Positions 41,950 to 50,223 of a DNA stretch of 64,000 bases are shown here, one piece after another. Within the stretch, counting starts at the first letter, position 1. The number at the start of each line of letters is the position of its first letter. The translations under genes were made by a program, and so were the position numbers. The notes beneath the pieces were generated by a model that searched no databases, was not told where the DNA came from, and saw only the letters and a list, made by a program, of their open reading frames with translations. Origin of the DNA: Nocardiopsis alborubida (GTDB taxonomy: Bacteria > Actinomycetota > Actinomycetes > Streptosporangiales > Streptosporangiaceae); contig NZ_JAAXPG010000002.1 of assembly GCF_012396365.1 (NCBI RefSeq), positions 124,001-188,000 of the forward strand, written 5' to 3'.

Positions 41950-42594
41950 CTACAGAAAGGTGGCCCAGTAGGTCCAGAACGCCTGACCGACCAGGCCGAT
42001 GATCGCCAGCGCCCACACGGTGAGCACCACGGTGTGGTTACGTGCCAGCAGGTCCACGGGGCGGCACAGCACGGAAGGCACGGGCAGGCACGCGGAGCGC
42101 ACGTTGTGCAGGGTGACGTACCAGAAGAGCGGGATCGTCACCGCCCACACGACCATGCAGTACGGGCACAGCGCGCCGATGCGGTACAGGCTCTGGAAGA
42201 TCAGCCAGTGCACGAAGACCACCCCGAACAGCACACCCGCCTGGAGCCCGAGCCAGAACCAACGGTCGAAGCGCGCTCCGGCGAGCAACGCCACACCCAC
42301 GGTGGTGACCACGGCGAAACAGGCAACACCGATCACCGGATTCGGGATGCCGAACACCCCGGCCTGCGGGGTGGCCATGACAGTGCCGCAGGACAGCACC
42401 GGATTGATGCTGCACGCGGGCACGTGTTCCGGGTCGGCCAGCACCCGGACCTTCTCCACCAACAGGGCCGTCGACGCGAGGAGCCCGACGGCGCCGCCCA
42501 GGGCGAGCAGCCAGGGCAGGGCCCGACTGATGACGGTGGCCTCGGCTCCGGGCTGGGGAAGCGCCGCCTCGCGCACTGTGGTGTTGGTGCTCAT
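41950..42594 (-). CDS. Vitamin K epoxide reductase (VKOR) family membrane protein
   Basis: A 214-residue protein with about five membrane segments. The active-site CxxC is CPYC (near residue 142), and the loop cysteines lie in ACSINPVLSCG. Bacterial VKOR re-oxidises DsbA-like proteins, passing electrons to quinone. It overlaps the dsbA-type gene by 4 bp (ATGA), forming a complete disulfide-bond-forming pair at the cell surface. Confidence 0.93.
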   Translation of the reverse strand: MSTNTTVREAALPQPGAEATVISRALPWLLALGGAVGLLASTALLVEKVRVLADPEHVPACSINPVLSCGTVMATPQAGVFGIPNPVIGVACFAVVTTVGVALLAGARFDRWFWLGLQAGVLFGVVFVHWLIFQSLYRIGALCPYCMVVWAVTIPLFWYVTLHNVRSACLPVPSVLCRPVDLLARNHTVVLTVWALAIIGLVGQAFWTYWATFL

Positions 42595-43286
42595 CCTTCC
42601 AGCTCCGCGTCGATCCTCGCCGAGAGTGCCTCGTAGCTGGGCATGCTCGGGGTCGGGCGTCCGTTGACGAAGATGGTCGGGGTGCCTTGAACGCCGAGGG
42701 CGACGCCGTCCTCGAAGTCAGACCTCACCCGCTCCAGGGTTTCGGGGGACTCCATGGTCCGGACGAACTCGTCCATGTCCAGGCCCAGGTCCTCGGCGAA
42801 GCCCACGAACACCTCGGCCTGGGACTCCTGGGACTCGCCCCACTCGGCCTGGGTCTCGTACATCCGGACGTACATCTCCTCCAACGCGCCCTGCTGGGCG
42901 GCGGCCTCCACCGCCGCGGCGGCGGGCTCGGAGTTGGTGTGCCCGGGCAGGGGGAAGTAGCGGATGACCATGTTGATCCGCCCGTCGTAGTCCTCGCGGA
43001 TCTGCTCCATGACCGGGAACTGGGCGCGGCAGGCCTCGCACTCGAAGTCGAGGAACTCCACGACCGTCACTTCGGCGTTCTCCACCCGGTCGAGGTAACG
43101 GCTGTCCTCGCGCACCAGCAGTTCAGCGGGTGCGGTGGGCGTGGTGGTGGGGTCTGGGCTGTTGGGGTTGCTTTGGGCGGTCGTGGTGTTGGTGGAACCG
43201 CCGCGGTCGTTGAGGGCGACGAGGAGGCCCGTTCCGATGACGGCGACCATGATCAGGCCGAGGGTGATACCGAGGTTCTTGCTCAT
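42591..43286 (-). CDS. DsbA-family thiol-disulfide oxidoreductase, membrane-anchored
   Basis: The ATG at 43286 (AGGAC upstream) gives 231 residues. An N-terminal membrane anchor (GITLGLIMVAVIGTGLLVAL) is followed by a Thr/Pro-rich linker. The thioredoxin fold has CEAC as its CxxC and a cis-proline loop GVQGTPTIFVNG. It introduces disulfides in exported proteins and is recycled by the VKOR encoded next. Confidence 0.93.
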   Translation of the reverse strand: MSKNLGITLGLIMVAVIGTGLLVALNDRGGSTNTTTAQSNPNSPDPTTTPTAPAELLVREDSRYLDRVENAEVTVVEFLDFECEACRAQFPVMEQIREDYDGRINMVIRYFPLPGHTNSEPAAAAVEAAAQQGALEEMYVRMYETQAEWGESQESQAEVFVGFAEDLGLDMDEFVRTMESPETLERVRSDFEDGVALGVQGTPTIFVNGRPTPSMPSYEALSARIDAELEG

Positions 43287-43416
43287 GTGAATGTCCTGGG
43301 GTGTGGGGCACACGGGAGGGCGCCCGCGAAACGGTCAAGGAGAGGTGGCCGCACCCGGTGTTCGGGCGCAGCTGCTCATCCCCGCACGAAGTGCGGAGGT
43401 GAAAGATGACCGTGTT

Positions 43417-43815
43417 CTAGACCCGTTGGACGCAGAGCAGTGTCAGAAGCCCGTACCCGTGGGGGGCGAAGGGCGCGAGGCTGACGGGACGCGCTGCCGG
43501 GCCCGGTCGTGGGGCCAGCAGCAGCAGCACGAAGGTGAGAACGACGCCGAGGGCGATGAGGAACAGGGGCGAGGCGGTGGGCAGTCCGTGCCCCTCAGCC
43601 GCCTCGCACGGGTGCGTGGGGGCTTGCACAGGGATCTCGACCGAGGCCGCAGGAGACTCCTGTACCTGATCCGGGCAGTCAACCGCCGCGAGGGAGGAAG
43701 CCGCGGCCTGCGGTGCGGCACTGTGGCACAGGGCGCACAGGAAGCACATGACCACCAGGAAGATCAGCGGCACCGCGAGGGTGCGCTGTCGCCGTGTGTG
43801 GGTGTGCCTGGCCAT
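43417..43815 (-). CDS. Small membrane protein of the SLCVxRV family, copy 1 (LpqS/DUF6153-like)
   Basis: A 132-residue protein with an N-terminal membrane segment ending in CFLCALCHS, a middle region with scattered Cys and His, a second membrane segment, and the tail GLLTLLCVQRV. The tail is shared with three other genes in this window. The closest known type is LpqS/DUF6153, small copper-related envelope proteins (LpqS of M. tuberculosis ends FCLARR). That link is tentative. On the minus strand TACAGT lies seven bases before the ATG, consistent with a leaderless message. A metal role is suggested by the surrounding genes. Confidence 0.7.
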   Translation of the reverse strand: MARHTHTRRQRTLAVPLIFLVVMCFLCALCHSAAPQAAASSLAAVDCPDQVQESPAASVEIPVQAPTHPCEAAEGHGLPTASPLFLIALGVVLTFVLLLLAPRPGPAARPVSLAPFAPHGYGLLTLLCVQRV

Positions 43816-43911
43816 ACAGGGAACTGTAGCGGCGACTTCACCCAGACGTGCGACGGATACGGGATAAGGAGAACCATCACGAGGTCCGGCGGTAGACCGT
43901 GGCCTCGTCTT

Positions 43912-44895
43912 CTACCGCTTGTCACGAGGGAACGGCTGCCTTGGGAGTCGACGTCTGACCCGCACCAGTTGGGCGAGCAGGGCCAGTACCGGCAGCTCCA
44001 CCAGCGGGCCGACCACGAGGGCGACCGCGATCAGGGGCCGGTCGGGGAAGGCCGCGACCGCGATCGCCAACGCGATGGGTGAGTTGCGTGAGGTAGTGGT
44101 CATGGTCAGCGTGACCCTCTGCTCCGGAGGCAGGCCCAGTAGGCGGGACAGGCCAGTGGCGACTAGGGGCAGCACGGTGAAGAAGACCGCCAGCGGCGCC
44201 AGCAAGGCAAGCAGGTCGGCGCCGTGCGCGAGGACGGTGCGGGCCTGCCAGGCGAACATCGCGAACACGGCCACGTACAGCAGCGGCAACACCAAGCGCC
44301 CAGCCGGGGCGGTGACGTGGCGCTCGCGCCAGGCGGCGCCCCCAAACCGGGCCGAGGCCCAGCGCACCGTCAGCGCCAGAGCCAGGGGCACGACGAGGAC
44401 GAGCAGGACCGACTCGGCCAGCGTTCCGGCGTCGACCATCGCGGCCTGTCCGCCCAACAGCAGCACGTACACCGGCAGCAGGACGAGCTGGAGGACCAGG
44501 TTCACCGGCAGCAGAGCCGCGGCGATACCGGTGTGCCCGCGCGCCATCGCGGTGAAGACCAGGTACCAGTCCGTGCACGGGGTCACCAGCAGCAACAACA
44601 GGCCGATGCGCAGGTCCGGTTCGCCCCCGAGCAGCCCAGCACCCAGGGCCCAGGCCAGAGCCGGGGTGAAAACGAAGTTGAGCACCAAGCTGGTGACCAC
44701 CAGGGTCCTGGCACGCCTGACCTCGCCCACGTGGGCGGCATCCATCTGCACGAACACGGCGGTGAGCATCACCAGCAGGGCAGGTAGCACCACGTGCTCG
44801 GCCGCCGGACCGATCGGCAGCAGCAGGCCCGCGGCCAGCCCGGCCACGGCGGCCAGGGCCACGAACAGGCTCTGAAGGCGTTCGGCGAGCGACAC
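43912..44895 (-). CDS. ACR3-like arsenic/anion permease (BART superfamily)
   Basis: A 327-residue membrane protein with about ten hydrophobic segments. LLLVTPCTDWYLVFTAMARGHTG is the hallmark TM4 motif of the ACR3-like arsenic-resistance group, and TTSRNSPIALAIAVAAFPDRP corresponds to the second BART motif. It differs clearly from the acr3 at 3827. It follows a MerR-type regulator directly and is probably induced by the metal or metalloid that regulator senses. Confidence 0.85.
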   Translation of the reverse strand: MSLAERLQSLFVALAAVAGLAAGLLLPIGPAAEHVVLPALLVMLTAVFVQMDAAHVGEVRRARTLVVTSLVLNFVFTPALAWALGAGLLGGEPDLRIGLLLLLVTPCTDWYLVFTAMARGHTGIAAALLPVNLVLQLVLLPVYVLLLGGQAAMVDAGTLAESVLLVLVVPLALALTVRWASARFGGAAWRERHVTAPAGRLVLPLLYVAVFAMFAWQARTVLAHGADLLALLAPLAVFFTVLPLVATGLSRLLGLPPEQRVTLTMTTTSRNSPIALAIAVAAFPDRPLIAVALVVGPLVELPVLALLAQLVRVRRRLPRQPFPRDKR

Positions 44896-45696
44896 CTACT
44901 GCTCCTTCGTGGTGCTGACGGAGGCGTCGTTGATGGCGCCGAGCAGGCGGGTGGCCTGTTCGGCAGGGCTGCCGGGTTCGGGGAGGCGATGGGGGGCCAT
45001 GCTCACGTGCAGGCGCACCCGTTGTGTGGTGAAGTCCAGGTGCAGGCGCAGGAACGAACAGCACTGGCGTTCGGCCGCGGCCAACTCGGCCAAGGGGCCC
45101 GCTTGGGACAGGGGAAGGCTCCAGGTGCACCCCTGAGAGTTGGGTGCCTTGTGCGCGTCCTGAAGCATGAGGTGCCAGCGGTCGATTCGCTGCTGGTAGT
45201 CGGCTCCGTCCAACGAGCACGACGGTGCCTCGGTGACCGTCGCGATCGCCAGGTGCGCACGTGGGGCGGGCTCTATCGGTGCGGATGGGTTCATCGTGAG
45301 GAAGGAGCAGCTGGGATCGCAGGGGGTCTCGCGGTCGGGCAGCTGCTCCAGGCTTCGTAGCGCGTTCCTGAGCAGGGTCCGGAACTCCTCCAACTCTGCG
45401 CTCTTGCGGTCGGCCTCGGCGAGCCGGTTGGTGATACGTGGTTTCAGGGTGGCCTTGACCTGGGCGCAGTGGTGGTCGGCCCAGATCGCGGTGAGCTCGC
45501 CGATCGCGTCCAGGTCCAGACCGAGCTGTTTCGCGGCCGTGATGAACGCCAACCGTTCCAGCGCCCGCTGGTCGTAGAGGCGGTAGCCGGCCGGGGAACG
45601 CTGGGCCGGAAGCAGCCCCCGCTCCTCGTAGTAGCGCAGGGTCGAGGCCGGGACACCGGAGCGTTCGGCCAGCTCAGAGACACGCATCAACACCAT
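44896..45696 (-). CDS. MerR-family regulator with a Cys-containing C-terminal domain
   Basis: The ATG at 45696 (or 45687) gives about 266 residues. The HTH starts VSELAERSGVPASTLRYYEERGLL, followed by GYRLYD and a coiled-coil dimerisation helix. The segment around CDPSCSFL could hold a metal. The C-terminal 100 residues form an extra domain with ERQCCSFLRLHLDF, seen in some actinobacterial MerR proteins and of unknown function. The promoter has a MerR-type long spacer. It shares an operon with the permease downstream; their ends abut. Confidence 0.87.
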   Translation of the reverse strand: MVLMRVSELAERSGVPASTLRYYEERGLLPAQRSPAGYRLYDQRALERLAFITAAKQLGLDLDAIGELTAIWADHHCAQVKATLKPRITNRLAEADRKSAELEEFRTLLRNALRSLEQLPDRETPCDPSCSFLTMNPSAPIEPAPRAHLAIATVTEAPSCSLDGADYQQRIDRWHLMLQDAHKAPNSQGCTWSLPLSQAGPLAELAAAERQCCSFLRLHLDFTTQRVRLHVSMAPHRLPEPGSPAEQATRLLGAINDASVSTTKEQ

Positions 45697-45703
45697 GCGC
45701 CCA

Positions 45704-45736
45704 AGGTAGACCTTCGAGTCGGCTTGAAGGTCAACA
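45704..45736 (-). promoter_or_regulatory. MerR-type promoter with 20-bp spacer
   Basis: ACCTTCGAG...TTGAAGGT (45710-45731) is an inverted repeat between TTGACC (-35) and TACCTT (-10) on the minus strand. The spacer counts as 20 bases, the stretched geometry that MerR-family activators correct by twisting DNA. Confidence 0.65.
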
Positions 45737-45913
45737 CCGGTTCGCACCCCATGCCGGACGTTGACCAAACGGCACCAGTATCCGGCCTGGCCTCCTACGG
45801 GCAGTGAGGAGTGGATACCTCTGCCTGGCATCGCGACACGGGCGGGGACGATCAGTGTGGGCAGTTTCCCCGCCGAATCGGCCTGAGACGACCACGAACG
45901 TTCGTGGCCCCGT

Positions 45914-46048
45914 TTACCCCCGGACGAGGACGCCGATGGTGGCCAGGGTCGCGACGCTGATAGTGAGAATGACGGCCAGCGCGATTCGACCTACGCGCTC
46001 CTCCTGTGGTGTGGGCTCATGGTCACTGGGAGTGCAGCAGCCGCTCAC
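45914..46048 (-). CDS. Small 44-residue membrane protein with SGCC motif
   Basis: A GTG at 46048 overlaps the preceding stop by 4 bp (GTGA). The product starts SGCCTPSDHEPTPQEE, with two adjacent cysteines, and continues with one membrane segment (ALAVILTISVATLATIGVL). The coupling to an upstream membrane methyltransferase and the hydrophobic profile make it credible despite its size. A cysteine pair at the N-terminus suggests metal or thiol chemistry, but no family was recognised. Confidence 0.6.
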   Translation of the reverse strand: MSGCCTPSDHEPTPQEERVGRIALAVILTISVATLATIGVLVRG

Positions 46049-46671
46049 CGGGGCTCCTTGGTGATGGTGTCGTGGACGGCGAGCCGACCGATTCCAGGCA
46101 GGAAGCGGCCGGTGCGTGCAGCGTAACCGGAGTAGGCGGCGCCGTGCGTGCGCAGAAGGTAGGGCTCCTCGATGGCTCGGACTTGCACCTGCACGGCGGC
46201 GACGAAGACCGCTAAGGCCGCCACGGACGCCGCCGAAAGAATGATGAGTGCCTGCCCGGCGAGCAGTATCCCCATGCCGGTGAAGACCGGATTGCGCATG
46301 AGCGCGAAGGCGCCGCGGGTGACCAGCTCCGTGCGTTCGTCCTCGTCCACGCCGATACGCCAGGAGGTGCCCATCGCGGCTTGGGAGACGAGCACCAGGA
46401 CCAGGCCGAGCAGCATCAGGCCCAAACCGGTGGCTCCCACACTCCGGGGCGGAGTGGCCGTGGCCAGGTCGAACAGGGCGGCCACGGGTGCGGCCAGGCC
46501 CAGGACGAGTGCGCCGACGAAGAGCACACTCCCCCACCAGGAGGTGGTGAAGGCGGTGGTGTCCGGTCGGCGGAACCCGGTGTCGCCGGTGCGTCGCCGC
46601 GCGGCCAGGGTGCGCACACCGAAGGCCAGGATGAGGCCGAGCAGGTAGAGGGCGAGTGCGGTCACGACCAC
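46045..46671 (-). CDS. Isoprenylcysteine carboxyl methyltransferase (ICMT)-family membrane protein
   Basis: A 208-residue protein with about five membrane segments. GTSWRIGVDEDERTELVTRGAFALMRNPVFTGMGI is the SAM-binding motif region of the bacterial ICMT/NnrU-like group, and YLLRTHGAAYSGYAARTGRFLPG closes the fold. Bacterial members sit in metal and membrane-lipid contexts, with unknown substrate. It is coupled to the 44-residue protein and lies near the CmtR-like island. Confidence 0.8.
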   Translation of the reverse strand: MVVTALALYLLGLILAFGVRTLAARRRTGDTGFRRPDTTAFTTSWWGSVLFVGALVLGLAAPVAALFDLATATPPRSVGATGLGLMLLGLVLVLVSQAAMGTSWRIGVDEDERTELVTRGAFALMRNPVFTGMGILLAGQALIILSAASVAALAVFVAAVQVQVRAIEEPYLLRTHGAAYSGYAARTGRFLPGIGRLAVHDTITKEPR

Positions 46672-46703
46672 GGGGGTCTCCGTTCAGGTGGGGTGGATGG
46701 GGC

Positions 46704-47324
46704 TCAGGTGCGGGTGGCGACGCCCAGGAGGTAGTCGCTGCCGATGCGGGTGCGCCAGGCCTCCCCGATGTGCAACCCGTGGCGGGGCAGCTCAGCAAGG
46801 AACTCACCCGCGCTGAACCGGTCGGTGGTGGGGTGGTCGAACAGGGCCTTGTAGGTGGGTCGGGCCAGGGCGGTGGCGGTGACCTCGTCGAAGAAGAACC
46901 GGCCGCCCGGGGCGAGGACGCGGGCGACCTCGGCCAGGGCGCCGCGCCAATTGGGGATGTGGTGGATGATCGCGAAGTCGAACACCGCGTCGTAGGAGGC
47001 GTCCTTTCCGCCACCGACGGGGCCGAAGGCGGCGGCCAGGTCGGTGGCCGAGCCGCGCGCGAGGTAGACGCGCTCGCCGTGGCGCTGAAGGCGGCGCCGG
47101 GCCCTGGCCAGCAGTTTAGGGTCCAGATCCACGGCGTCCACGGACGCGGCACCGAAGGTGTCCAGGATGAGTTTGGTGCCGTATCCGGGCCCGCATCCCA
47201 GCTCGGCGACGTGGGCGCCGGTGGTGCGCCCGCCCAGCTTGATGAGCAGGTTGGCCTCGTAGTGCTGGAGCAGGCGCCGGGGCGGTGAGTCGATCAGCGC
47301 TGACTCCACGCGGTTCATGAGCAT
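46704..47324 (-). CDS. Class I SAM-dependent methyltransferase
   Basis: The ATG at 47324 (GAAGGTG six bases upstream) gives 206 residues. VAELGCGPGYGTKLIL is motif I, DAVDLDPKLLARAR motif II, and FDFAIIHHIPNWRGALAEVARVLAPGG completes the UbiE/Methyltransf_11 pattern. It is divergent from the CmtR-like ArsR gene across a palindromic operator and therefore probably metal-regulated. Confidence 0.85.
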   Translation of the reverse strand: MLMNRVESALIDSPPRRLLQHYEANLLIKLGGRTTGAHVAELGCGPGYGTKLILDTFGAASVDAVDLDPKLLARARRRLQRHGERVYLARGSATDLAAAFGPVGGGKDASYDAVFDFAIIHHIPNWRGALAEVARVLAPGGRFFFDEVTATALARPTYKALFDHPTTDRFSAGEFLAELPRHGLHIGEAWRTRIGSDYLLGVATRT

Positions 47325-47336
47325 GCCCACACCTTC

Positions 47337-47361
47337 TATTATCGCCATAATAGGATATGAT
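47337..47361. promoter_or_regulatory. CmtR/ArsR-type operator and leaderless promoter
   Basis: TATTAT-CGCC-ATAATA at 47337-47352 is a perfect inverted repeat of the ArsR/SmtB type. TATGAT at 47356-47361, six bases before the ATG at 47368, is a near-consensus -10 for a leaderless arsR transcript. Confidence 0.7.
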
Positions 47362-47367
47362 CGTCTC

Positions 47368-47751
47368 ATGACGATGAATAGCATGGATGAGTGTCAAGCC
47401 ACAACCACCGGCCTCGGCGCGGCCGAAGCCCTCTTCCACAGCCTCTCCGACGGCACCCGGCTGGCCATCGTGCGCCGCCTGGCCAACGGTGAGGCACGGG
47501 TGGCCGACCTGGTGGAACAGTTGGGGCTGGCCCAGTCCACGGTCTCCAAGCACGTGGCGTGCCTGCGCGACTGCGGCCTGGTCGACGGGCGCCCCCAGGG
47601 GCGCCAGGTGTTCTACTCCCTGACCCGCCCCGAACTGCTCGACCTGCTGGCCTCGGCCGAGGTCGTATTGGCCGCGACCGGCAGCGCGGTCGCGCTGTGC
47701 CCCAACTACGGAACCGACAGCACGACGACGATGGAGGTGCGCGGTGAGTGA
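47368..47751 (+). CDS. ArsR/SmtB-family metal sensor (CmtR-like)
   Basis: From the ATG at 47368 the product is 127 residues. The winged helix reads LSDGTRLAIVRRLANGEARVADL, then AQSTVSKHVACLRDCGLVDG. Cysteines in the recognition helix (ACLRDC) and in the C-terminal VALCPNYG are the likely Cd(II)/Pb(II) ligands, as in CmtR-type sensors. It overlaps the ATPase gene by 8 bp and binds the palindrome just upstream. Confidence 0.87.
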   Translation: MTMNSMDECQATTTGLGAAEALFHSLSDGTRLAIVRRLANGEARVADLVEQLGLAQSTVSKHVACLRDCGLVDGRPQGRQVFYSLTRPELLDLLASAEVVLAATGSAVALCPNYGTDSTTTMEVRGE

Positions 47752-49717
47752 CGCGTGCGGATGCGGCGGCGACGAGCCCCGCAGCAGCGAAGAGACCGAA
47801 GAACACGAGCCCCAGACGCTGTGGCAGGTGAGCGAGGTCCGCTTCGCCGCCGTCGCCGCGGTGCTCCTGCTGGCCGGGTACGGCGCGGGCTGGGTCGGCG
47901 CCCCCGATCTGGTGGGGTTGGTACTCAAGGCCGCAGCGCTGGCCGTCGCGGGGTGGACGTTCGTTCCCGGTACTGTGCGCAGCCTGGCCAAGGGCAAGAT
48001 CGGCGTGGGCACGCTGATGACCATCGCCGCCGTCGGCGCCGTGCTGCTGGGCGAGGTGGGCGAGGCCGCGATGCTGGCGGTGCTCTACACCATCGCCGAA
48101 GGGCTGGAGGAGTACTCCGTGGCCCGTACCCGGCGCGGTCTGCGCGCCCTGTTGGACCTGGTTCCCGACCAGGCCAGGGTGCTGCGCGACGGAGCTGAGC
48201 ACACCGTCGACCCGGCCGAACTGGTCGTGGGTGACACGCTGGTGGTGCGCCCCGGCGAGCGCGTGGCCACTGACGGGGTCATCGCTTCCGGGCACACCAG
48301 CCTGGACACCTCGGCCATCACCGGCGAGTCCGTCCCCGTCGAGGCCGGTCCCGGAAACGAGGTGTTCGCCGGGTCCATCAACGGCACCGGCGTACTGGAA
48401 GTGACCGTGACCACCACGGCCGCCGACAACTCCCTGGCCCGCATCGTGTCCATCGTGGAGGCCGAACAGTCCCGCAAGGGCGCCGGACAGCGCCTGGCGG
48501 ACAAGGTCGCCAAACCGCTGGTGCCCGGGGTGATGGTCGCCGCCGTGCTCATCGCCGTCGTGGGCGCGCTGTTCGGTGACCCGCTGACCTGGATCGAACG
48601 CGCCCTGGTCGTGCTGGTGGCCGCCTCCCCGTGTGCGCTGGCTATCTCCGTACCGGTCACCGTGGTGGCCGCGATCGGTGCCGCCTCCAAGCACGGTGCC
48701 CTGGTCAAGGGCGGAGCGGCTTTGGAGGTCATGGGCCGGGTCCGTACCGTGGCGCTGGACAAGACCGGCACCCTGACCCGCAACCGCCCGGCCGTCATCG
48801 AGACCGCCCCGGCCCCCGGGCACACCGCCGAGCAGGTGTTGGCGGTGGCCGCCGCGCTGGAGGAGCGCAGCGAACACCCCCTGGCTCGCGCCATCCTGGC
48901 CGCCGCCCCCGCACCGGAGCGGGCCGACGGCGTGGAGGCGGTCACCGGCGCCGGGCTCACCGGCACGTTGCACGGCCGCAACGTTCGGTTGGGCAGACCG
49001 GGCTGGATCGAGGCCGGTACCCTGGCCGAGGACGTGGAGCGGATGCAGCACGCCGGGGCCACCGCCGTCTTGGTCGAGGACGATGGTGCCGTGATCGGTG
49101 CGGTGGCGGTGCGCGATGAGCTGCGCCCCGAAGCGGGTGAGGTCGTCTCCGCGTTGCGTGGTGCGGGCTACCGGGTGGTGATGCTCACCGGCGACAACCA
49201 CGCCACCGCCACCACCCTGGCCGCCCAGGCGGGCATCGATCCGGGTGACGTGCACGCCGACCTGCGCCCCGAGGACAAGTCCCGCATCGTCGGCCGGCTC
49301 CGCGAACACGGGCCCGTGGCGATGGTGGGCGATGGGGTCAACGACGCCCCGGCGCTGGCTACCGCCGATCTGGGGATCGCCATGGGGGCGATGGGCACGG
49401 ACGTGGCCATCGAGACCGCCGACGTCGCCTTGATGGGTGAGGACCTGCGTCACCTGCCCCGGGTGCTGGCGCACGCCCGTCGCTCCCGGGCCATCATGTG
49501 GCAGAGCGTGGGACTGTCGTTGGCCATCATCATCGGTCTGATGCCTCTGGCGCTGTTCGGAGTGCTCGGGCTGGCCGCGGTCGTGTTGGTGCACGAGGTG
49601 GCCGAGGTCGTGGTCATCGGTAACGGCATCCGCGCCGGACGCACACGCCGCCTGGGACTGGCTCCCGGTGGTCCCGCCACCGCCGCACCGCGCGAGCGCG
49701 TGGAGGCCAGGGCGTGA
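47744..49717 (+). CDS. P1B-type heavy-metal-transporting ATPase
   Basis: A 657-residue P-type ATPase. Order of motifs: short N-terminal Cys segment (ACGCGGDE), six membrane helices, TGES actuator, metal motif SPCALAISVP in TM6, phosphorylation DKTGT, HP locus (SEHPLARA), and MLTGDN and GDGVNDAPAL hinge. The metal motif is SPC, not CPC, which points to the P1B-4 (Co/Ni/Zn/Cd) class. The last helix reads VLVHEVAEVVVI. GTG start, coupled to the CmtR-like sensor, so Cd, Pb or Co export is likely. Confidence 0.92.
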   Translation: MSDACGCGGDEPRSSEETEEHEPQTLWQVSEVRFAAVAAVLLLAGYGAGWVGAPDLVGLVLKAAALAVAGWTFVPGTVRSLAKGKIGVGTLMTIAAVGAVLLGEVGEAAMLAVLYTIAEGLEEYSVARTRRGLRALLDLVPDQARVLRDGAEHTVDPAELVVGDTLVVRPGERVATDGVIASGHTSLDTSAITGESVPVEAGPGNEVFAGSINGTGVLEVTVTTTAADNSLARIVSIVEAEQSRKGAGQRLADKVAKPLVPGVMVAAVLIAVVGALFGDPLTWIERALVVLVAASPCALAISVPVTVVAAIGAASKHGALVKGGAALEVMGRVRTVALDKTGTLTRNRPAVIETAPAPGHTAEQVLAVAAALEERSEHPLARAILAAAPAPERADGVEAVTGAGLTGTLHGRNVRLGRPGWIEAGTLAEDVERMQHAGATAVLVEDDGAVIGAVAVRDELRPEAGEVVSALRGAGYRVVMLTGDNHATATTLAAQAGIDPGDVHADLRPEDKSRIVGRLREHGPVAMVGDGVNDAPALATADLGIAMGAMGTDVAIETADVALMGEDLRHLPRVLAHARRSRAIMWQSVGLSLAIIIGLMPLALFGVLGLAAVVLVHEVAEVVVIGNGIRAGRTRRLGLAPGGPATAAPRERVEARA

Positions 49718-50223
49718 TGCCGACGGCACCGGCCACGGCCGGCACGCTTCCCCGTTGGGGCGTGCTGGCCGTCGCCCTCGCGCTCACAGCCGCCGACCTG
49801 GCTCTGAAGGCCCTAGCCGAAGACCGGCTGACCGGCGGGCCCGGACCACAACTCCTGGGACTGCTGGAGTTGCGCCTGACCTACAACCCCGGCGTCGCCT
49901 TCAGTCTGGGCGCGAGTATGCCCGCCTGGGTCATCGTGGCCGTCACCGGGCTCATCACCGCAGCCTTGGCCGCCTACGCCTGGTACATCGCACCCGCTGC
50001 CCCGCCGCTGGGCCGCGTCGGTCTGGCCGGGATGTTGGGCGGTGCGCTGGCCAACCTCATCGATCGCGGCCTGGACGGTGTGGTCACCGACTATCTGCAC
50101 AGCGGCTGGTGGCCCACCTTCAACCTCGCCGACGCCTTCATCGTCGGCGGCGCGGTACTGCTCGTACTCACGTCCGCCCGCCATCGCGCACCGGAGTCCA
50201 TGCAACGAGGGAAGACACCATGA
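49717..50223 (+). CDS. lspA: Lipoprotein signal peptidase (LspA)
   Basis: A 168-residue membrane protein with four hydrophobic segments. The aspartyl-protease residues lie in GALANLIDR and FNLADAFI, and LRLTYNPGVAFSLG is the conserved loop. Accessory lspA copies occur in cadmium/lead resistance operons, where they may mature metal-binding lipoproteins. It starts on the cadA-type stop (GTGATG) and overlaps the next gene by 4 bp. Confidence 0.93.
   Translation: MPTAPATAGTLPRWGVLAVALALTAADLALKALAEDRLTGGPGPQLLGLLELRLTYNPGVAFSLGASMPAWVIVAVTGLITAALAAYAWYIAPAAPPLGRVGLAGMLGGALANLIDRGLDGVVTDYLHSGWWPTFNLADAFIVGGAVLLVLTSARHRAPESMQRGKTP

Noticed and set aside
45804-46064. 86-codon plus-strand frame opposite the small SGCC gene
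   Set aside because: No protein-like pattern; the minus strand has a better-supported coupled gene.
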